From: RGIG4608 sp045651165
Lineage (GTDB): Bacteria > Bacillota > Clostridia > Oscillospirales > CAG-272
Length of the DNA stretch: 24,753 bases
Assembly (NCBI GenBank): GCA_045651165.1
Contig: JAZRRX010000006.1
Location: forward strand, 1-24,753
Direction: 5' to 3'
Shown here piece by piece: positions 1 to 8,429 of the stretch (positions are counted from its first letter, which is position 1; the number at the start of each line of letters is the position of its first letter). The translations under genes and the position numbers were made by a program. The notes beneath the pieces were generated by a model that saw only the letters and a list, made by a program, of their open reading frames with translations, was not told where the DNA came from and did not search any database.

Positions 1-164
1 CTGTTAAAATGCAGAAAAAATCGTTATGTGTTGTGTAACAACACAATTTGCGCGAAATTTGACTTTAAATAGGTCTTAAGGTTTTTCGGGGGTGCAGGGG
101 GCGGCTTTTCAAAAAAGCCCCCTGCTATCCACATAAACTAAATCCCCCATAAATCCCAATTTAT
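1..164 (-). repeat. Partial copy of the long hairpin-rich intergenic element (left-end half)
   Basis: This stretch is the reverse complement of 9314-9475, with the first 59 bases identical and only scattered differences after that. It ends at 133-164 in the GGGA-type terminal repeat (read on the minus strand as TAAATTGGGATTTAT). Inside are a GC-rich hairpin (gcaggggg at 94-101 with ccccctgc at 118-125) and a short TGTGTTGT/ACAACACA hairpin near 29-47. The element continues beyond position 1, so only its left-end half is seen. No coding potential was found. Confidence 0.85.
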
Positions 165-171
165 CAAACAA

Positions 172-199
172 AAAATCCACTCGCTACCGAGTGGATTTT
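172..199 (-). terminator. Rho-independent terminator of the 203-1159 gene
   Basis: A perfect 12-bp stem (172-183 with 188-199) closes a 4-nt loop. On the minus strand it is followed by a T-run. It starts a few bases past the stop codon of the minus-strand gene. Confidence 0.9.
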
Positions 200-202
200 A
201 AA

Positions 203-1159
203 TCACTTTACAATATAATTTTCAACACCCTTATTATCGAGAGCGGAAATTTTATCATCAATGGTGTTGTCATTCGAGATAATAACAATACAATTATATC
301 TTTCAATGGAATAAATCATCGGATCAAGTGTGGATTCGATATCATCTGCATCTTTGTTGCTAAGGTCAAGCACAAAGAAATCGGCAATACCAAGCAGACT
401 TGATACGCTTCCTGCGTTGTTAGAATCATTCAAAAAATCTTGTGAAAGCGTAATTCCAATGGGAGTCGCGGGACACGTTAACTTCAAATTCAAAAGATAT
501 GTTTGATAGTAAATGAGAGTGTTTTTTGTTATTTCACCCTCAAACTCTATAATTAGTTGATTAAACGCTATGTCGGTTGCCTCTTTTAAAAGCAAAATCT
601 CATTTGTTTGGAGTTTTAATGCCTTTTCGTTATCAAGGTTTGCCGAAAACTCGGATTTAAAAAATCCAACTGCGAAATCATCATAGTATTCAAGGTGATT
701 TGCAAAGCGAGAGAGAGTTAAATTTTCTTGACATTCAAATCCAAGCTCTTGTGTCTTGTCAGAAGAATAAAAAATTTTATTACTTTGATTTTTAATTTCA
801 ATAAAAAGTGCATTTCCGCTGTTTCTTGCAACATCGGTGAGAGTCGAAAGACTAATTTGTGGGTCTGCTTCAGTTAAATCAATAGCATAGGCGTGCAATT
901 CACTCTTGGGACTAACCTTGTCGGCGCTTGGCGGTGTGATATTAGACACGTTTTGCCCAGATGTTGTTGTGTTTTTTGAATCATCTGCTTTTTTGCCGAG
1001 GATATTACCCAAAATTATCGCAAAAATGAAGGTCGCAAGTACACACAAAAGAACGATAATGGGCGTCCATTTGATTTTACGAGGCGAAAATCGTGCATTT
1101 TTTGAAAGTTTGCCCTTTTTGTAGGCATTGTTAATAGGTCTTTTCGTTACGTTTGCCAC
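203..1159 (-). CDS. Membrane-anchored protein of unknown function, possible degenerate TIM-barrel domain
   Basis: The 318-residue protein has a basic N-terminus (about 1-30), one hydrophobic segment at about 31-53, then a Ser/Thr/Asn-rich linker and an outside domain of about 230 residues. It is therefore probably a signal-anchored surface protein. The start is GTG, chosen because AAGGAGG lies 8 nt upstream. The order of motifs in the outer domain (an AIDLTEADP strand, a FIEIKN strand, a FAVGFFKSEF strand, then LIIEFEG) loosely recalls the DUF4015 putative glycosidase barrel. The acidic catalytic pattern is not obvious, so this is only a suggestion of fold. The gene stands alone, divergent from yhaN, with its own terminator. 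Coding status is secure; function is unknown. Confidence 0.8.
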   Translation of the reverse strand: MANVTKRPINNAYKKGKLSKNARFSPRKIKWTPIIVLLCVLATFIFAIILGNILGKKADDSKNTTTSGQNVSNITPPSADKVSPKSELHAYAIDLTEADPQISLSTLTDVARNSGNALFIEIKNQSNKIFYSSDKTQELGFECQENLTLSRFANHLEYYDDFAVGFFKSEFSANLDNEKALKLQTNEILLLKEATDIAFNQLIIEFEGEITKNTLIYYQTYLLNLKLTCPATPIGITLSQDFLNDSNNAGSVSSLLGIADFFVLDLSNKDADDIESTLDPMIYSIERYNCIVIISNDNTIDDKISALDNKGVENYIVK

Positions 1160-1250
1160 CTTGCACTCCTCCTTTGATGAAAATAAAAATATCGACTACT
1201 TATTCTAACTCAATTTTATTAATAATTTGTGAACAAATATCCCTTTGCCG

Positions 1251-1279
1251 TTGAAAAGTTGATACAAGTATGATATAAT
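1251..1279 (+). promoter_or_regulatory. Vegetative promoter for yhaN-yhaO
   Basis: TTGAAA (1251-1256), a 17-bp spacer and TATAAT (1274-1279) preceded by TGA (extended -10). It lies about 290 bp before the yhaN start. The 1304-1521 repeat element therefore falls within the predicted 5' leader. Confidence 0.75.
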
Positions 1280-1343
1280 GAGTATGTTATAGAGTTTATC
1301 GCATAAATTGGGATTTATCGGTTAGTTACTTTTCTTTTGTAAC

Positions 1344-1369
1344 GGGTCGTCGAGGACGCCGACCCCTAC
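1344..1369 (-). repeat. REP hairpin A (stem type GGGTCG/CGACCC)
   Basis: A 22-nt hairpin at 1344-1365 (6-bp stem, one mismatch, 2 bp, 4-nt loop) is followed by CTAC, which is GTAG on the minus strand. A GTAG foot next to an imperfect hairpin is the hallmark of REP sequences recognised by RAYT transposases. It matches copy B, inverted, with one loop difference. Confidence 0.8.
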
Positions 1370-1455
1370 AATGATTGCGGATAATTCTTAGCAAACAAAT
1401 AGAGATATTATAAGACAAATTGCTACAATTTGATAAGTAAAACATATCGAACTCC

Positions 1456-1481
1456 GTAGGGGTCGGCGTCCCCGACGACCC
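1456..1481 (+). repeat. REP hairpin B (stem type GGGTCG/CGACCC)
   Basis: GTAG at 1456-1459 is followed by a 22-nt imperfect hairpin at 1460-1481. It has the same geometry as copy A and lies in the opposite orientation, so the GTAG ends of the pair face each other. Confidence 0.8.
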
Positions 1482-1565
1482 GATATTCAATAAAACTAAC
1501 ATCTCTATAAATCAAAATTTGAAACATATTAACATTAACCAATTACTTCTGTGTGAGGTGAAAAT

Positions 1566-3875
1566 ATGAAAATAATTGAAGCGAACATAATACAGTTCGG
1601 CAAATTTCAAAATAGAATATTTACCTTTGAAGATGGATTTAACATTGTCAAGGGGGATAACGAGTCGGGTAAATCGACTTTGCTTGGCTTTATAAAATTT
1701 GCGCTTTATGGCGTTGGCAGAAAAAATCCAAATGTCACTGTTGGTGAGCGCGAGCGCGCACTTTCTTGGAATATTGGAATTGCTGCAGGCTCTTTAATCG
1801 TTGAAGATATAGATGGCAAGAAATATCGCATTGAGCGTTCGGGACGCGAGGGCGCGCGTGGTGCTTATGTTGACAAGGCGAGAATAATAGACCTTGAAAA
1901 CGGTGAAGAGGTTTTTTCGGGTGAAGTTCCTGGCGAGCATTTTCTTGGAATTGGAGCGCAGGCATATGACAGCATGTGCAACATCAAGCAACTTGAAACC
2001 GTTGCCGTTGGGTCGGATGCGATAAAGGGCGTTATTGACAATCTTCTTTCGAGTGGGGATGAAAACACCAATATTCAAGCGGCACTTAAAACACTTGATG
2101 TCGAGCGTCGCCGTCTTATGCACACGAACAACAAGGGTGGTCTTGTTTATGATAGTGAAATGGCTCTTGATAGACTTAAGAGTGAATACCGTTGTGCCGT
2201 TGTTCTTGAAAACGAGCGCATAAAAAATGCTGACGAGCTTGTTCACGTTGAGCTTGCTTTGGCAAAAGCGCGCGATGAACACAGTATGGCTCAAAGAATG
2301 TGTGATGTTTATGATGATGTTTTGCGCCTTGAAAAGTTCGATAAACTCAACAAATTAAAGCAAGATGAAACAGATTTAAAAAATCAAACAAGCACACTTG
2401 AAAGTGGTGCAGATTTTGATATAAAATATGCAAGCTATGAAAAAATCGCGCAGATAAAGAGCGCGTGTGAGGCCCTCTCTCGCAGCGAGATGGCGTGCGA
2501 GCTTGCAGCAAGTGAATTAAAGCAAGCAGAGGAAGTATCTGCAGAAAACGAAAATGTAAACGCCAAGGGTTTTGGTGATATAATCGAAGAATTTGGCTCA
2601 CCGAGAGGTGCTATAACTCATCTTTCGACCAAAAAGAAAAAGAAAACAAATTCTGCGTGTGCTCTCACCATTTTGGGTGTTGGTGCCGCTGTGATGTTTG
2701 CACTTGCTTGTGCTTTAGCACTTGTAATGAATAATATTTCGGGCGCTTTGACAGTTGGATTTATTGGTGTGGTGCTTTGCATAGGAGCAGTAATATCCTA
2801 TAACAAATTCAAGTCCGCTAAGTCAGATATAAGCGTATTTATTCAAAAGATGGGTGGGGATTTTTGCCCCAAGGATGAGGGTGGCATACTTTGTGCGCTT
2901 GAGTCATTTTGCGAGAGCAAGTCTTCAAGAGTGAGTCGTGCAAACGCGCTTGAGAGCGCAAAATTCCGTTTTGGCATTTCACAAGACAATCTTGAAAATG
3001 ATAGAAAAGCACTTTCAAATCTTGCTCAAAATATGGGCATAACAAATGCCGATGGCAACGAAAAAGAAGAACTTTTATCCCTTTGTGATAAAATTAAAAA
3101 TTATATTGAGGCGCATTCAAAACTCGATGACGCTTTAAGAGAAAAGAAAACATTTATTAGTGCACTCCAGGTTGAGCTTGAACGCTTTAGTGAAAGGGAT
3201 ACAAGCGCGCGCATTACTCCTCAAATAAGAGAAAGAATGGCTAATGTTTCTTTTGAAAAACTCAAAGCAGAGCGTGATGCGGCACTTCATAGAACAAATC
3301 AACTCAGTCAGTACAAGGCAGGAATTGAACGAAATCTTGCTGCACACGAAACAAGAAGGGGAGCTGATGACATTTTCCCCGAAATCGAAGCCGAAAAAGA
3401 GCGTCTTGGTGCTCTAAAACTTCGTCTTGACGCAGTTCGTCTTGCCATGGAAACGATAAATTCTGCATCAATGAATTTGAAATCCGACATTACTCCAAGA
3501 ATTCGAGAAAATGCGCAAAAAAATTTGGCTCTTGTAACGGGTGGCAAATATAGTGAACTTTATATTGACGAAAATATGTCTTTGACAGTCTTTGCAGACG
3601 GTGCGACAAGGCCCATTGATTCACTCAGTAAGGGTAGCTTGGATGTGGCATATTTCTCGGTACGTTTGGCGCTTCTTCAAACCTTGCTTAACGACAAAGA
3701 GCCACCACTTTATATGGATGAATGTCTTTCACAGCTTGATGACGGCAGAGCAGAGAATACTTTGAGAGCAATTGCGAAACATTCAAATGGCGCACAATGT
3801 ATTTTGTTTACTTGTCAAAATCGCGACGTTGACTTGGCTAAAAAGGTAGCCGACGTCCACGTTATAGAGCTTTAA
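1566..3875 (+). CDS. yhaN: YhaN-type SbcC/Rad50-like ATPase with an internal membrane hairpin
   Basis: The 769-residue protein is an ABC/SMC-like ATPase. The Walker A motif GDNESGKST is at residues 30-38. An ABC signature (LSKGS) is near 689-694, and Walker B (LYMDE) ends at D718-E719. The two half-sites are separated by long coiled coil rich in Lys, Glu and Ala. Two hydrophobic segments interrupt the coil at about 363-388 and 391-412, as in the B. subtilis YhaN group and unlike classical SbcC, which has a zinc hook. It probably works with the nuclease encoded 14 bp downstream in DNA end processing or repair near the membrane. The start has GTGAGGTG upstream. At 769 residues it is shorter than typical SbcC (about 1,000 or more). 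The family assignment is firm; the exact substrate is unknown. Confidence 0.9.
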   Translation: MKIIEANIIQFGKFQNRIFTFEDGFNIVKGDNESGKSTLLGFIKFALYGVGRKNPNVTVGERERALSWNIGIAAGSLIVEDIDGKKYRIERSGREGARGAYVDKARIIDLENGEEVFSGEVPGEHFLGIGAQAYDSMCNIKQLETVAVGSDAIKGVIDNLLSSGDENTNIQAALKTLDVERRRLMHTNNKGGLVYDSEMALDRLKSEYRCAVVLENERIKNADELVHVELALAKARDEHSMAQRMCDVYDDVLRLEKFDKLNKLKQDETDLKNQTSTLESGADFDIKYASYEKIAQIKSACEALSRSEMACELAASELKQAEEVSAENENVNAKGFGDIIEEFGSPRGAITHLSTKKKKKTNSACALTILGVGAAVMFALACALALVMNNISGALTVGFIGVVLCIGAVISYNKFKSAKSDISVFIQKMGGDFCPKDEGGILCALESFCESKSSRVSRANALESAKFRFGISQDNLENDRKALSNLAQNMGITNADGNEKEELLSLCDKIKNYIEAHSKLDDALREKKTFISALQVELERFSERDTSARITPQIRERMANVSFEKLKAERDAALHRTNQLSQYKAGIERNLAAHETRRGADDIFPEIEAEKERLGALKLRLDAVRLAMETINSASMNLKSDITPRIRENAQKNLALVTGGKYSELYIDENMSLTVFADGATRPIDSLSKGSLDVAYFSVRLALLQTLLNDKEPPLYMDECLSQLDDGRAENTLRAIAKHSNGAQCILFTCQNRDVDLAKKVADVHVIEL

Positions 3876-3889
3876 ACGGAGGTGATGTT

Positions 3890-5014
3890 ATGAAAATAAT
3901 GCATATAGCCGATTTTCATCTTGATAGCGCATTTTCTGGTTTTTCAAAAGAAATGGCAGAAAAAAGACGCGAAGAACTCCGATTGTGCTTTGTTAGAGCC
4001 ATGAAGTTGGCAAAAGAAAACGATGTTAAGCTCGTGCTTATCGCAGGCGACCTTTTTGACACTCCGTTTTGTAGCGCCATGACACGAAAAGTTGTGTTTG
4101 ACGCAATATCAGATGTTGGTTGCCCTGTGGTAATAACTCCTGGAAACCACGATTATTATAATAAAAATGGTACTTATGCTGACAAAAATTTGCCCGAAAA
4201 CGCATTCGTGTTCACGTCGAACGAGCTTGGAAGATTTGATTTTGACGAGCTTGGCATAAGTGTTGTTGGATATGCCTTTATCTCGGATAGATATGAAGAA
4301 AATCCACTTTCAAACGAAGTACCCCTCTCAAGAGAAAACATAAATATTTTCTGCGCTCACACAGAGATTGGCGTGCCACTTTCAAAATATGCGCCTATGA
4401 GTGTATCATCCGTGTCGAAATATGATTTTGTTTATGTGGCTTTGGGACACGTTCACACACCACAAGAGCCCATAAAAGTGAACAACACACTTGTGGCATA
4501 TAGCGGATTTGCGCAGGGAAGAAGCTTTGATGAGCTTGGCAACGGTGGAGCATACATAGTTGACATTGACGTAGAAAATAAAAGTGCAACGCTTGAAAGA
4601 GTAACACTTTCGTCCATGGATTATGAAATTGAAAGAGTTGATATAACCGGTATCTCTTGCGACTTGGATGTTGCAAAAAAAGTGGAATGTGTTATTCGTG
4701 AAAAGGGGTATGGAGAAAACACTGCGCTGCGCGTTGTTTTCGCGGGTTCAATCCCTTCTGATTATTCTATTAATGAAAATGCAATCCGAGATATGCTTGC
4801 TTCCTTACATATTGCGCTTTTGCAGATGAGAAACGAAAGTGTTTCAAACTTTGACTTATCCGACCTCGAAAATGATATTACCGTTAGAGGAGAGGTTTAT
4901 CGCGCTTTGCTTCCACTTTTGAATTCCGATGATGCAAACGAAAGACAAAAAGGTTCACTTGCGCTTAAATTTGCTTTAGCGGCGCTTGATAAACGAGAAT
5001 TTGGCGTTGATTGA
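3890..5014 (+). CDS. yhaO: YhaO/SbcD-like DNA repair exonuclease (metallophosphoesterase)
   Basis: The 374-residue calcineurin-like phosphoesterase has all the metal-binding motifs in order: D8-x-H10, GD54LFD, GNH87D88, H157 (CAHTE) and GH187VH189. This is the Mre11/SbcD/YhaO fold, a Mn-dependent nuclease that pairs with an SbcC/YhaN ATPase. The C-terminal 110 residues would form the capping domain. The ATG follows GGAGGTG with good spacing, and the gene starts 14 bp after yhaN, so the two are co-transcribed. ATPase before nuclease is the reverse of the usual sbcD-sbcC and of the B. subtilis yhaO-yhaN order. A strong terminator follows the stop. Confidence 0.9.
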   Translation: MKIMHIADFHLDSAFSGFSKEMAEKRREELRLCFVRAMKLAKENDVKLVLIAGDLFDTPFCSAMTRKVVFDAISDVGCPVVITPGNHDYYNKNGTYADKNLPENAFVFTSNELGRFDFDELGISVVGYAFISDRYEENPLSNEVPLSRENINIFCAHTEIGVPLSKYAPMSVSSVSKYDFVYVALGHVHTPQEPIKVNNTLVAYSGFAQGRSFDELGNGGAYIVDIDVENKSATLERVTLSSMDYEIERVDITGISCDLDVAKKVECVIREKGYGENTALRVVFAGSIPSDYSINENAIRDMLASLHIALLQMRNESVSNFDLSDLENDITVRGEVYRALLPLLNSDDANERQKGSLALKFALAALDKREFGVD

Positions 5015-5030
5015 TACAAGAAAATATTGA

Positions 5031-5068
5031 AGAGAGGGTATCGCTTTTACCGATTACCCTCTCTTTTT
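5031..5068 (+). terminator. Rho-independent terminator of yhaN-yhaO
   Basis: A 10-bp perfect stem (5031-5040 with 5055-5064), extended by an inner TCG/CGA, is followed by TTTTT. Confidence 0.9.
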
Positions 5069-5093
5069 GGGGTGTCTTGTCGAAAATAAATGC

Positions 5094-5122
5094 TTGCAAA
5101 AATGACAAAAGTATGGTATTAT
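5094..5122 (+). promoter_or_regulatory. Vegetative promoter for the LRR gene
   Basis: TTGCAA (5094-5099), a 17-bp spacer and TATTAT (5117-5122) preceded by TGG (extended -10). It lies about 40 bp before the start codon. Confidence 0.7.
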
Positions 5123-5164
5123 GTTGATGAATCAACAATTCGACTTAATATATGAGGTAAATAG

Positions 5165-6988
5165 ATGGCATTGATAAATTGTCCTTATTGTGGAAACCGA
5201 GTGTCGAATCTTGCGCCTGTGTGCGTATATTGTGGAAGCGACGTTTCCGATTCCGATGAGGGATTGATGTATGAAATAAGAAACAAAACATTAATAAAAT
5301 ATCACGGCAACCGTGGAGTTATCAGTATTCCCGGAGATGTTGAAATCATAGGCAGGGGCGCGTTTGAAAATTGCGATTCCATAGTCAAGGTGATTGTCGG
5401 CAATCAGGTAAGGGTTATAAATGACTTTGCTTTTTCGGGGTGCACTTCTCTTGAGAGTGTAAGCATTGGTGATGGAGTTACAAACATTGGATTTCGTGCT
5501 TTCGCAGGATGTGTATCACTTGTCGATATAGAATTGCCACACACGGTTGACATCGTTGAAGACCGCGCTTTTGAAAACTGTAGTGGAATTACACAAATGA
5601 GGATTCCCGAGGGTGTGCTTTCCATTGGTAAAGAGGCGTTCTTCAATTGCAGCAACTTGCGAGAGGTTGAAATTGCGAACTCCGTAACATCCATTGGATT
5701 TGAGGCGTTTGCTTTTTGCCGCTCGCTTGAAAGTGTAAAATTTGGTGCAAACACAACAACTATCGGTGGCAGAGCATTTTTTGAATGTATTTCGCTTGAA
5801 GAAATGCACTTGTCCGAAAGTGTTGAAACCATTGGTGAGGAAGCATTTTTTGGTTGCAAGGCGCTCAAAGAAATAACTTTGGGTGAAAATATTGTTACTA
5901 TGGGAATGCTCGCGTTTGGAGAATGCATTTCCCTTGAAAAAGTGTTTCTTCCTCAAAGTCTAACAAGCATTGGCATAAAGGCGTTTTTCAACTGTGTGTC
6001 TCTAAAAGAGGTAACACTCTCTGACGGCTTGCGAGAAATTGGTTCTGAGGCATTTAAAGGCTGTGCATCTCTTACATATATATCCATACCTAAAAGTGTA
6101 AAAATATATGGTTTTGAGATTTTTTGTGATTGTCCTGCGCTTGAGGAAATTGAAATTGGAAGCGTAAAGCGTTGGTGCACGGTTGAGTTTAGTTTGGCAA
6201 AGGGAAATCCTCAGCCATATAAGAAGAGCCTGTCCGTCAACAATGAAATTATACGCGAGCTTATAGTCCCTTCTGAAGTAATAAATATTAACGGTGCGGC
6301 GTTTTCTAACTGTGTTGAAATTGAGCGCGTGGAGATAGAAGAGGGAGTTACAAGCATCGGCAACCAAACCTTTTTCAACTGTATCAATCTTAAGGAGATT
6401 ATTTTGCCCGAATCTTTGACGAGTATTGGAAAACAAGCGTTTTCAAATTGCTATTCTCTTGAAAGCGTTTGCATTCCCGATTCTGTTGCAAATCTTTCGG
6501 GTGGAGCGTTTAGTGGATGTACAGCGCTTAAATCCATTAAATTGGGCAAGGAAATAAGATTGTTAGAGTCCTTAACCTTTGAAAATTGTACGGCAATTGA
6601 AAGTATAGAGCTTAGCGAGGAACTTACATCTATATCCAAAAACGCATTTTTGGGATGCACCAATCTTAAGGATTTGGTTGTGCACAAAAATCTTTCCAGC
6701 ATAAATCCAGGCGCGTTTGAGGGATGCCAAGGACTCAAAAACATATATTTTAAGTTTTCAGAAGACGAGATTCAAAGAATGATTATCGGTGAAAATCCTG
6801 AAATAGACTATGTTTCTCTTTATTTTTATAGTGAAGAAGAGCCGACAACAAAGGGCGATTTTTGGCACTATAATGAAGATGGTGAAATCGAAGTGTGGAG
6901 GACAATAAGAGAGGTTGCGAATGAAAATTCGGACGAAATTGTTGACATGTCCGACACCCAAAATTTAGATGAAAACATAAACGAATAA
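5165..6988 (+). CDS. BspA-type leucine-rich-repeat protein with N-terminal zinc ribbon
   Basis: The 607-residue protein opens with a zinc ribbon (C6-x2-C9, C20-x2-C23). About 19 LRR_5/BspA repeats of roughly 23 residues follow, each marked by an AFxxC-type motif (for example AFENC, AFFNC, AFSGC). Twelve repeats come before and seven after the spacer typical of the family (KRWCTVEF then NPQPY). The C-terminus has the family's usual YFYSEEEPTT plus WHY ending. No signal peptide, membrane segment or sorting signal is visible, so it appears cytoplasmic although most BspA-like proteins are exported. Such repeats make a curved binding surface; the partner is unknown. It is a single gene with its own promoter and terminator. 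The start follows a weak TGAGGT site. Confidence 0.88.
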   Translation: MALINCPYCGNRVSNLAPVCVYCGSDVSDSDEGLMYEIRNKTLIKYHGNRGVISIPGDVEIIGRGAFENCDSIVKVIVGNQVRVINDFAFSGCTSLESVSIGDGVTNIGFRAFAGCVSLVDIELPHTVDIVEDRAFENCSGITQMRIPEGVLSIGKEAFFNCSNLREVEIANSVTSIGFEAFAFCRSLESVKFGANTTTIGGRAFFECISLEEMHLSESVETIGEEAFFGCKALKEITLGENIVTMGMLAFGECISLEKVFLPQSLTSIGIKAFFNCVSLKEVTLSDGLREIGSEAFKGCASLTYISIPKSVKIYGFEIFCDCPALEEIEIGSVKRWCTVEFSLAKGNPQPYKKSLSVNNEIIRELIVPSEVININGAAFSNCVEIERVEIEEGVTSIGNQTFFNCINLKEIILPESLTSIGKQAFSNCYSLESVCIPDSVANLSGGAFSGCTALKSIKLGKEIRLLESLTFENCTAIESIELSEELTSISKNAFLGCTNLKDLVVHKNLSSINPGAFEGCQGLKNIYFKFSEDEIQRMIIGENPEIDYVSLYFYSEEEPTTKGDFWHYNEDGEIEVWRTIREVANENSDEIVDMSDTQNLDENINE

Positions 6989-6991
6989 ATA

Positions 6992-7017
6992 AAAAAGACC
7001 GCTTTTGCGGTCTTTTT
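6992..7017. terminator. Bidirectional terminator between the LRR gene and dapL
   Basis: An 11-bp perfect stem (6992-7002 with 7007-7017) has a TTTT loop, with A-run and T-run arms. It serves the converging genes on both strands. Confidence 0.9.
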
Positions 7018-7042
7018 GTTTTGGATGGAATAAATACTATGT

Positions 7043-8212
7043 TTAAATAATTTTATCCAGTCTGTCAAGGGCATCTTCGGTGTTTTCACTTGACGCGAAT
7101 GAAGAAAATCTGAAAAATCCCTCTCCGCGTGCTCCGAATCCAACTCCGGGAGTGCCCACGACCCCTGCTTCGTTCAAAAGGTAGTCAAAAAACTCCCAAG
7201 AGGAGTTATTTGTGGGTGTTTTAAACCACAAATAAGGTGCATTTTCACCACCGACAAAGAATATTTGCTTTTCTTTTAAGAATGAAGCAATTTTTTGCGC
7301 ATTTTTCATGTAATATTCAATATTTTGAGTGTTTTCTTTTTCTCCTTGCCTTGAAAGTGTGGCAAGTGCGCCTCGTTGCGATATGTAGGATGCTCCGTTG
7401 AACTTGGTGTTTTGCCGTCTTTTCCAAAGATTGTACAAGGGCAAATCGCGTGGAATTGCCGTCCACCCACATCGTATTCCTGTAAAACCTGCAAATTTCG
7501 AAAACGAGCAAACCTCTATAGCGCAATTTTTTGCACCCTCTATCTCAAAAATTGAGTGGGGAAGTGATAAATCCCTTATGTAAGACTCATACGCGGCATC
7601 AAAAATGATGAGTGAGCCAGAAAAAAGAGCAAAGTCAACCCATTCCTTGAGTTTTTCTTTTGTGAATGTTGCGCCCGTGGGATTGTTTGGTGAGCAGAGA
7701 TAGATTACAAATGGCTTATTTTCTAAATTTTTAGGGGAGGGAAGAAAAGAATTTTCTTCATTTGCACTCAAAAATCTTATTTTGCGCCCCGATATAACGT
7801 TAGAATCAAGATATACAGGATATACAGGATCGCAGATGATGACCTCGTTGTTGCCAATGACATCACAAAGGTTACCAAGGTCGCTTTTGGCTCCGTCATT
7901 TATAAAAATTTCATCTGTCGCGACATCAATTTTTCGTGTTGCGTACCTTATCGATATTGCATTTCTAAGCTCCTTTAAACCTTGCGTGTCGCCATAACCT
8001 ATAAAACCCTTGTGCGTTGCCAAGGATAACGCCGCGCGCGACATTTCGTTTGCAACTGATGAAGCAATTGGCAAAGTTACATCTCCAATGCCAAGAGAAA
8101 TTACTTTTGTTGATGGATTGTTTTTCTTAAAAATTTCCACCCTGCGCGCAATTTCACTAAATAGATAATTTGGCTCTAATTTGTTAAAATTTTCGTTTAA
8201 TAGTATTTTCAT
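7043..8212 (-). CDS. dapL: LL-diaminopimelate aminotransferase
   Basis: The 389-residue fold-type I PLP enzyme would convert tetrahydrodipicolinate directly to LL-diaminopimelate with glutamate, feeding lysine and peptidoglycan synthesis. The N-terminus, NENFNKLEPNYLFSEIARRV, is diagnostic of DapL. SPNNPTG (174-180), D205 (ring nitrogen) and the PLP lysine K239 in SFSKFAGFTGIR are all present. The start is ATG at 8212 with GGAG 6 nt upstream. A longer frame to 8320 exists but would translate repeat sequence (REP C) and lacks a ribosome site. The gene follows dapF on the same strand across a 277-bp gap nearly filled by a repeat element. The downstream terminator is shared with the LRR gene. 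Confidence 0.93.
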   Translation of the reverse strand: MKILLNENFNKLEPNYLFSEIARRVEIFKKNNPSTKVISLGIGDVTLPIASSVANEMSRAALSLATHKGFIGYGDTQGLKELRNAISIRYATRKIDVATDEIFINDGAKSDLGNLCDVIGNNEVIICDPVYPVYLDSNVISGRKIRFLSANEENSFLPSPKNLENKPFVIYLCSPNNPTGATFTKEKLKEWVDFALFSGSLIIFDAAYESYIRDLSLPHSIFEIEGAKNCAIEVCSFSKFAGFTGIRCGWTAIPRDLPLYNLWKRRQNTKFNGASYISQRGALATLSRQGEKENTQNIEYYMKNAQKIASFLKEKQIFFVGGENAPYLWFKTPTNNSSWEFFDYLLNEAGVVGTPGVGFGARGEGFFRFSSFASSENTEDALDRLDKII

Positions 8213-8292
8213 GTTTTCTCCATGTGATTTGGTAGATAAATTGGGGTTTAACGGGATGTTAGTAGAAACTATTTTCAAGCCAAAGTAATCTT

Positions 8293-8318
8293 GTAGGGAC
8301 CGACGTCCCCGACGGTCC
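8293..8318 (+). repeat. REP hairpin C (stem type GGACCG/CGGTCC)
   Basis: GTAG (8293-8296) is followed by a 22-nt hairpin at 8297-8318: a 6-bp stem, an A/A mismatch, 2 bp and a TCCC loop. The stem differs from copies A/B and E/F, but both arms changed together. Confidence 0.8.
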
Positions 8319-8403
8319 ATTTCAAAGATAAAGTAACTTTTTTATAAAAAATATTTGATTTTGTTTTCGCGAAGCCGTGAAAAATGTGTTTATCGTTCGT
8401 TGT

Positions 8404-8429
8404 GGACCGCCGGGGACGTCGGTCCCTAC
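8404..8429 (-). repeat. REP hairpin D (stem type GGACCG/CGGTCC)
   Basis: A hairpin at 8404-8425 is followed by CTAC (GTAG on the minus strand). It is the inverted partner of copy C with one internal difference. Confidence 0.8.

Larger units (their letters stand above)
1304..1521 (+). mobile_element. MITE-like element with terminal inverted repeats carrying an inverted REP pair
   Basis: The region 1160-1565 holds no gene. It contains the yhaN promoter and this element of about 218 bp. The left end is TAAATTGGGATTTATCGG followed by TTAGTT. The right end, read in reverse, is TCAAATTTTGATTTATAG followed by TGTTAGTTTTA. Inside are two REP hairpins in opposite orientation (1344-1369, 1456-1481) with 86 bp between them. 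Midway lies a perfect 7-bp hairpin, CAAATTG at 1416-1422 with CAATTTG at 1426-1432. No ORF is present, so any movement would need a transposase supplied from elsewhere. The boundaries come from comparison with the elements at 8237-8481 and 9314-9798; no target duplication is obvious. Confidence 0.7.

Noticed and set aside
1304..1521. CRISPR-like array from the short GC-rich repeats
   Set aside because: The repeats are inverted pairs with hairpins and a GTAG foot, only two per site, with no regular direct repeats and no cas genes.
5404..5956. Long minus-strand ORFs opposite the LRR gene
   Set aside because: They are mirror artefacts of the repeated LRR codons. They contain no known motif and lie opposite a clear gene.
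8213..8320. N-terminal extension of dapL by 36 codons
   Set aside because: The extra codons translate the left part of a repeat element, including REP C. There is no ribosome site at 8320, while ATG 8212 gives the normal DapL N-terminus with GGAG upstream.
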